This document shows positions 57,316 through 64,000 of a stretch of 64,000 bases of DNA, one piece after another. Position numbers and translations under genes: made by a program. A model generated the notes under the pieces. It saw only the letters and a list, made by a program, of their open reading frames with translations. It was not told the DNA's origin and did no database searches. Each line of letters opens with the position of its first letter. Positions within the stretch are counted from its first letter, which is position 1. The DNA is from Dallia pectoralis (taxonomy: Eukaryota; Chordata; Actinopteri; Esociformes; Umbridae), in the NCBI GenBank assembly GCA_029465975.1, contig CM055760.1:7946071-8010070 (forward strand), read 5' to 3'.

Positions 57316-60300
57316 CTATCTGAGCATTTCACTGTGGTTAATGAATTTGAAGACAATGTCAACATTTCTGTTCACAGTTTTAACGAGCAGACACTTTTCT
57401 TTTATCTGAGATGCTTGTATAGCAACTAATGGCCCCAGACTTTTCCCTACAGGGATGAAATAACAAGGATTCTTAAATTCACCGCAGATGTCCTGTTTCA
57501 CTTTTTGGTAGTACCTCCCCACTGCATAACATGTCTCCCCCTGCCCCAGATCACAGACAACGAATGTCTTCACAGAGAAAATACTTTCCTCTCGATCAGA
57601 AAGAATGACAGTGTACGAGTTTCTCCGAAAAGTACGCGAATAGTTTTGTGAATGAACTATTTCAAGATTAACCACTACTCTGCAAAAATACTTCACCGTG
57701 ACCCTATTTTCTAGGTTGCTGATGCTGTTCAAGGCCAGAAAATCATCATTTCTGATCATACAAATTTTAGGCCTACCCAGAGATGTAACACCATGAGAGC
57801 GACTTACATCCTGCACCATTTTTTTCTCAACTGAAAAAGACTCTAAGAGAGCTAGGTAATCATCAGAAGCTGCCACCATGGTTTTTTGGGAAAATGATGG
57901 AAATGCAACCTGTAGCCAAACTGTTTTAATTATCTGCAGAGGAACTCCCTGGCTGCTCTTTATCATATCTAAAATGATCCCATTGTATGACTCAAACACA
58001 AATGCAGACTGTGCCCAGAGAGGACCCCAGTTCCTAACAGTATTGGGCAGATGAAGGCACAAATGTACGTTGAAAGTGACATTATTGGTCCCATAAAGGG
58101 TCTCCATTTCCTGAACAAACTCTGTTAGCAACCCCTCAGATTCTGATATGTGCAGTGGTGATATATTCTCACCCAGTAGAAGAGAAACCCCTTTACCAAC
58201 TTAAACCAGTGCTTCAGATATTTTTCAGGTAAGACCCCTTTCAATGTTGGTATGCTGTAATAAAACAACCACATGTTCCACTCGTGTGCCTTCCAGAACT
58301 TTTTCTCGTTCACTGAGCGGGGGACACGGGAAACATTACAGGGGGGTTTAATAGAAGTTAAAATGTCATCAATCTGTTCTGTTGAGTGTCCGATATACCA
58401 TGGCGATTGGTGGTTTTCAGAATGTAACCACAGCGTGGTGATGCTTCTTGCTACACCCAGCAGCACACTGTGCATATAATCTGGAACACAGCCATCAATG
58501 ATATTAAAATCAGGTAGACAAGACAAAATACTAGGCCCTTTCACTCCCTTAGTGGGGTTTCCAGCAAGAGCCTCTTCTACCAGATCATCAGTCTGGGAGG
58601 GATTCCTCAACTCTGCTTTTTCATAGGGATAAGCCCTTACACGCCCCCTGCGTTTTAACACACTTGTTCCTTTCTGCATACAAAAAGAACACCCAAACTC
58701 TCCATTAAACTGTTTAAAGTTCTGAATCAGTGGCCGAGCAACCGAATCTGCCACCATGGTAGTAAGCAGTACTTTACTTGTGACAATTTCCCCACTTTCA
58801 CTTTGCCATATAAGACCATTAGAGTACAACTCTATGCATTCATCGACAAATGGTTTCATGTAAGTGTTCATATTTGGTTTGTTTTGACCAAACCACAGGC
58901 CACAAAGCATAACATGTTTTGCACGTAGCTGTATTGGCAGTTCATTAACAGTACACAAAATTGGCCACAAACTTTTTGTATTTGATTTGTGCACTGGCAC
59001 ACCATCACAGTTGAAAGTCAGTGATATGTTGTCTGGTGATGCAAGGGGTGATAGTTTTTTGTATATATTCATGTATAAATGTCCATCATATATATCTTTG
59101 ATGGAGACATCCTTCTTCTCAAAACGGTGTTTCAGGTGTTTCCCTAATTGGTGGTCCTCAAGCAGTTTTTTTATTTGGTATTTTAGTGGTAAGTACAAAA
59201 AACACTGGTCTTTTTGTGCATGCGCTTTTGATGTGTCCTGGTCACAGACTGGGCAGTTGACATTAAAGGGACCTTCCTGCATGCTTACGTTGCAACTCTT
59301 ACACACATAATGTACTTCTAATATGTCTTTCACTGAATCAAATGCTTTGTAGAAAAGGTACTTTGAGCGACTAACCAATTCCCCACCAGGACCAGCATTA
59401 AAGTTCATAAGATGCATGATGTCCTCTAAGGCTCTATTTGTTAATCCGTGTTTGAGTTTTAATGCCAGCAGCAGGAGTTCCACCTGTTCTTTTGTTGGTT
59501 TCTGGTCTAAAGTTGGACTTGTGGGGTCTTCTAGATGTTCCTCTACTGGCTCCCCAGGTGAAGAGCTAGGGCCAGGTATGGGTTGGTTCATCTGTGAATG
59601 TAAAACATTGGATGAGCAATCACAACTGTACCATTCCATGTGGTTGGTAACCACCTGCATTTGAAGTCAGGCTCAAATGTATTTTTTTTTTTTTTTTTTT
59701 TTACAGTCCAGATTTTTTTTGTCATTCTATCATAAAACATTTTTTTTTTTTTAATAACGGTGCCCCCTTTTGTCCACATGTATATTTCGCTGACACTTTA
59801 AGCAACATCAGGAAGAAGTTTGTGTTGTGGAATTATCTATGATGATTTACAGTAACTAGTGTGCATGCACATGCCAAACAAAACAAAAAACAACTAACTT
59901 TAATATTTTAGCCATTTTTTAGCAACTTACAGTGTCATCAGAAGCAGTAGACACTGGGCCATCTTCATTGTCCTCTTGGGTGAGATACCTAAAATAATAA
60001 TAAAAATCCTTCAGCAAAAAATATGTAGGCCTAATGCGTGGCAGCGTGTGTGCGTGTTTTTTACTTACTGAGTTGTAGAAGAAGAGGCCACAGCTTCTTC
60101 ATCATCACCCATATATTCAGAAATGTCCCTAACAAAAATGTTGTGGTAATGTTAAAACATTTCATGCATCACTCAATATAATAGGATTGATATGACTGAT
60201 TGATTAAGTCCAATCAGGTAAATTCCATTCATGAGGTGAAACCTTGAAGACTGTAGATTCAAAACACACAAAGTGAAATATTTTCCTGGCTAGAGTTCTA

Positions 60301-60613
60301 ACTTGTATCTTGTTTTCTTTATTCCTTTACTTATTTTGTATTCATTGTTTTGTGGGGGGGTACAGGGGACAAGGAAAAATACATTTTACATTTATAACAT
60401 AGTTAACATACATTAAGGGGAATTATGCCACATACGTTTACATGGTATAGGAAATTATCTGTAGCTGGTAGCTTTGTTAACTGGCTAACTTAGCAAGCTA
60501 GCTTCTAGTACGTTTTGTTACAATACTTACTTTTGTTTACGTCTTCTCTTTGTTCTTTCTGGAACAGGCGCTTCGTCGTCAACGAGGTACCTTTTGTAAC
60601 GTACTGGATCCAT
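57316..60613 (-). CDS. TNP2-like transposase of a CACTA/EnSpm-type element
   Basis: DNA transposase expected to cut and join the ends of a CACTA-type element in the nucleus. Exons on the minus strand: 60613-60531 (starts MDPVRYKRYLVDDE), 60128-60069, 59988-59931 and 59654-57316; phases agree. The long exon holds an N-terminal region with LLLLALKLKHGLTNRALED, a zinc-ribbon-like pair (CKSCNVS and CPVCDQD), the DGVPVHKSNTKSLWPI block with the likely first catalytic Asp, WFGQNKPNMNTYMKPFVDE, CSFCMQKG, and the family motif DGCVPDYMHSVLLGV. A one-base loss at 58188-58191 shifts frame inside KGVSLLLGE; with that base counted the protein would be about 846 residues. No other stop interrupts it, which is unusual for a resident transposon and suggests recent activity or selection. 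Divergent from the BEN-domain gene at 60785. Confidence 0.85.
58188..58191 (-). other. Homopolymer frameshift in the TNP2-like gene
   Basis: The coding strand reads aaggggtttctc. The downstream frame (VSLLLGENISPLHISESEG, then LLTEFVQEME) joins the upstream frame only if one G is added to the run. Without it the protein ends about 22 codons later. Homopolymer undercalling is the likeliest cause. Confidence 0.75.
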
Positions 60614-60784
60614 ATCTATTGATTTTCTTTAATTGCGTCTTATTTCCTTAACGTTTTTATACTGGCAAGCATTTCTCCACTCTGCTACCGATCAGCCGCT
60701 ACAGCGTCGCGTAGTTGATGACGTAATCCGCATGCGTCCCAGCACGCTGTTTTTTGCGCGGAAAGATAACGGCTGGGCGTAAAA
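60614..60784. promoter_or_regulatory. 171-bp bidirectional promoter region
   Basis: Lies between two start codons facing away from each other. It is CpG-containing, has no TATA box, and holds a CRE/ATF-like TGACGTAA at 60719-60726. The plus-strand start has a good context (aaaaATGG). The role is inferred from position. Confidence 0.6.
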
Positions 60785-63700
60785 ATGGCGATATCACCGT
60801 CGGAGATCCGTTATGTCCTACTTGAATGGACTGAGGGTGAGGATAAAGGGGCCCATAGTATTTTGGCTCTCGACTGTGTCCGGAATTTTACAGTCAAAGA
60901 TTTTCTCGAAAGGACTGAAAAAACAGAGAAGCTGGTGGAATGGCGAAAAGGCCGCCAACCCTGGCCGGTGCACCGAGCAAAGATTGTTGACGTGGCAAGT
61001 ATGTTACATGCAACTTTAGCTGACGTTATGTAGTTACATACCACATTTAATGTCTTTTCTCGCTCTTAAAGAAGTGTAAAATGGATCTTGCTAGGTACCT
61101 GGCTAGCAATAGCTTAGCTTTCTGGCTCATTTAGCTACCTAATTTGTTAATGAAGCGAAGTCCAATTGGGACTAATGTTATAGATGTGGGAACGTTAAAC
61201 ATGATTAGACAAAGTTCATGATAACATTTCAATTTTGTTGCACCAGAATTTGAAAAAACTCTCCAAATTAAACTGCGTGACCTCGAGATGGAGAAAGAAG
61301 TCACACAAGGGCAAAAAAACGCCCTCACATCCCAAATTCAAAGTACAGTGAGCAGCAGGGGCAGACTGAGAAGGCTTCAAAGAAAAGGGTAACTGACTGC
61401 ACCAATTGGTGCTTTACTTGATCTCCCCTCTCTCTTTGTTTCTTAATGTGTAGGCATGTGTGTAGGTTTGTAATTGTGGCATCTAGGATGATTTAATGTG
61501 CTTTTGACAAGATGTATGTGCAAGGTGGTGTATGTAAGTTAATAACAGTTAAAAGTCAGTCTGTTTCTCTCTGTCAAGGTTGACAATAAAAAGGTAGGGG
61601 CTTCCAAAAACAAGCACCAGGAGGGTGAGAAGCAGGAGGAGGGTCATGGCAGACCTTCAAAGAACAAGGTACACTACCAGTGTGTGTTGTTACATTACAA
61701 TACATTCATGATTAGTAAGATTGTTATTGGGGATAAGGGAATCTTATTTGTATAGCGCTTTATTACATTGTAATACAGTAAAGATAAGTAAGACTTTTAT
61801 AATAAAGTGCATTACCAGTAGCTGTTACAAGGTATGACACCAGCACAGTAGGCAACTTTTTCCTCTCTCTTTCTCTCTCCCTTCCAGTGGGCCAGCGAAG
61901 AGGAGGAGCGTATTGGGGATGAAGAGGACATAGTACAACCCTCTAAGAAAAAGGTAGCCTAAATGATGACATCCAGTGTGTGGTGTATTACATACATTAC
62001 ATGAAATACAAAATGTGGAAGTTTCATGTTTTAGTTAAGAAATAACCACCAGGAGGCCGGACAACCAGTTACATATAGCCAAGTGGAGGGATTTCTGCCC
62101 TAGACTTATTGCCACCTTCTTCTTACACCTCTCGTCACATCCTCCCAGCCAATCAGAATAATTTACAAAATAAGTTATATAACAATTAGCTGTTGTTTTT
62201 CTCTCTGTCTGTCTCTTTCTCGTAGACAGCTGCTGAATTTAGAAAAAACCTGGACGAAGAGATGTGGGAAAGAAGGAAACTCGACCAAATGCAAAGAAAT
62301 TTGCAGGAGTTGAGAAATGAAGTCAATTCTCTTAAAAATGAAAATGCACGTCTGAAAGACATAATCATCAGTCGTAAGTATTCCTAATTGTAATATTTAT
62401 TAGCAAGGTTTTTTCTGTAGATGGATATTGTGGTGGCACAGAAGTATAAACTTTGAAATTTTATGGGCTGAAACACATCTGGAATTTTGAATTTGGAGAA
62501 AGGAAATTACGTTCACAACCAGGTTTCCTCTGCAGAGCCTTATCAATGGGCTTTGGAGGTTGTAGCTTGAGTTCACAGCTGCAGGAAATGTCTTTCAAAG
62601 ACTAAGGGCACTGAGTTGCTGGGTGCTATTTTGATCTAGTGATTGTAATTATTGTTTTTTCTTTATATAACCTCTTTCTAGAAATCCCTCAAATGAAAAG
62701 TGACCTCGCCATTATTGCTCAAAAGGTAAGTTCCTCTGATTTTCATTTCTTTTTTAAATTGTTTCTCAAGCAGAGCTGGAGAGACTTGTGATGTTGGGCT
62801 GATTGATGGTGTTAATTATTTGATGTATTTGCACTTTAATTTATTGAAGAGAATAACTATATTTTTCTTCTATGAAGAAGACTGGAAGGACTCCTGTGGA
62901 GGATCTAGATTCCTCCTTCTCGAATTTTGGAGAAGTGCAACCGGTGAGTAATCCCCTTGCATTTTTATTTATTTATTTTACTTGTTACTCAAACAGAGCT
63001 ATATGGATTTGTATGATGTTTGGCTGATTACTTTTGCATGTAACTTTAATTTATTGGCATGTTTATTGTTTTCCAAGCCCCCCCCTGTAAATAAGAATCT
63101 ATAGTGGCTTGCTTGGATTAATAAAAATTGTTGAAGAGTTTTACTATGTTTCTTTTTTCTCAAAGACTCCAGAGAGGAGACAGAGCCCTGAGGAGACCGA
63201 GCCCTTTAAAGAGAGTCCCATGGTGACTGAGCGCTTTCGAGAGACACCACAGGTGTGTGTAACCCTTTTATACCTCCAATTTTTCTGTACTTATTTTACT
63301 TAAGGCTCCAACTGAGCTATAGGGATTTTTATGTTGAGATAGTGGTAATATGTAATTTACTTGCCCCATATGCATAAAGTTGTTGAAGAGTTTAACAATA
63401 TTTTTCTTCTCTAACAAGACTGCAGCAACAGCTGAGGCCTCAGCGAAAACACAGGTGAATAACACCCACTGTCTTTTCTCCTTCCCTACTCTCCATCCAA
63501 CCTCCTTTCCCCCAACCATGTCCTCCTCTTTCTCTCCTTTAATAACGTTTAGGGCAATGATTAATTTGTTTAATATCTTTATCATTAATCTGCATTTATA
63601 CATATCATTAATCTGCATTTATACATAAAAACCTATTGCAAATAATTTAATATAAATAAATTAATATTGTGTGTAAATTAATATTGTGATGTGAAATTAT

Positions 63701-63852
63701 TTTTCAGATTGAAGTTATAAAGGGCTCAGGGGTGTTTTGCCAGGCAGAAGCGTGGAAAGCAGCCCGCCTTGCCATCTCTGCTACTGCCATGGTGCGGAAT
63801 CTGCTGCTGGGCACCTTTGATTTGGAGACTTTGCTGAAAAGCAACCTGAATG
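60785..63852 (+). CDS. Coiled-coil and BEN-domain protein, 5' part (continues past the window)
   Basis: BEN domains bind DNA and mediate protein contacts in chromatin factors and some mobile elements. Ten exons join in phase: 60785-60998, 61247-61347, 61579-61668, 61888-61953, 62226-62373, 62682-62725, 62881-62943, 63166-63252, 63419-63454, 63708-63852, giving 331 residues so far. Order: an N-terminal module (RYVLLEWTEGEDKG, LVEWRKGRQPWPVHRAKIV), a short charged helix (IKLRDLEMEKEV), Lys/Glu-rich linkers, a leucine-heptad coiled coil (RNLQELRNEVNSLKNENARL), three short linker exons and the start of a BEN domain (GSGVFCQAEAWKAARLA, RNLLLGTFDLETLLKSNLNG). The last donor is ATG|GTATAA. Divergent partner of the TNP2-like gene; probably the second gene of the same element, though a host gene cannot be excluded. 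Confidence 0.75.
62726..63454 (+). repeat. Tandem exon-intron duplication within the BEN gene
   Basis: The introns before exons 7, 8 and 9 share diverged blocks in the same order (ctcaa.cagagct, gatgtt.ggctgatt, actttaatttattg, ttgaagag.tt.actat, tttttcttct) and each leads into an acceptor followed by ACT. Unit lengths are about 200-310 bp. Exons 7-9 (21, 29 and 12 residues) therefore look like three copies of one ancestral linker exon. Confidence 0.65.
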
Positions 63853-64000
63853 GTATAAAACAACATGTTCCTAATCTCTTCTGCCCTTGAAAAAAAAAGT
63901 CTGTCATATTCTGTGGAATAAATTATGTGTGTGTGCGGGCATACCATCGCTTATTTTACTTGGCATTTTTGTATTTCTTTACACCTCAAGAAAATGTGAT

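Overview
This is a vertebrate window, almost certainly from a ray-finned fish. It has two multi-exon genes with GT-AG introns that are neighbours on human 22q11.2 (ZDHHC8 and ARVCF), several Tc1-like elements of fish type, and a very high load of minisatellites and microsatellites. There are no bacterial-style operons. I lean towards an esocid or salmonid-like euteleost from the Tc1 families and the tRNA-derived repeats, but the species is not settled by the sequence.

Layout. 1-5205: a 5.08-kb CACTA-like DNA transposon (CACTG termini, TA target duplication) sits inside a 21-bp minisatellite; it contains a possible small minus-strand gene. 5206-9816: unassigned sequence plus a 1.3-kb array of a 22-bp repeat. 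9817-14144 (+): zdhhc8, a DHHC palmitoyltransferase, exon 2 to the stop; exon 1 was not found, one exon carries a one-base frameshift, and the usual PDZ-binding C-terminus is missing. 14145-21544: intergenic, with a 1.26-kb foldback element made of tandem repeats and a 32-bp minisatellite. 21545-42456 (+): arvcf, a p120/delta-catenin family armadillo protein, 16 exons that join in one frame to 894 residues ending in the PDZ ligand DSWV. Its introns hold a TA-flanked DNA element, four minisatellites (one supplying a splice acceptor) and a dead Tc1 copy with intact ends. 42457-56500: mostly gene-poor, with a 20-bp minisatellite, a doubtful short gene, two dead Tc1 copies, a tRNA-like tandem array, a 42-bp minisatellite and a 203-bp hAT-like MITE. 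56500-64000: an AT-rich repeat tract, then a divergent gene pair. One is a TNP2-like (CACTA/EnSpm) transposase on the minus strand; the other is a coiled-coil plus BEN-domain protein on the plus strand that runs off the window. They share a 171-bp intergenic promoter region.

How it works together. zdhhc8 (membrane palmitoyltransferase) and arvcf (cadherin-associated catenin) are two host genes in the same order and orientation over 33 kb. The TNP2/BEN pair looks like the gene set of a largely intact CACTA-type transposon in which the BEN protein could act as the DNA-binding accessory factor; that role is inference. Two separate one-base losses next to G runs (zdhhc8 exon 6, transposase exon 4), each in otherwise well-kept reading frames, suggest consensus errors at homopolymers rather than gene death.
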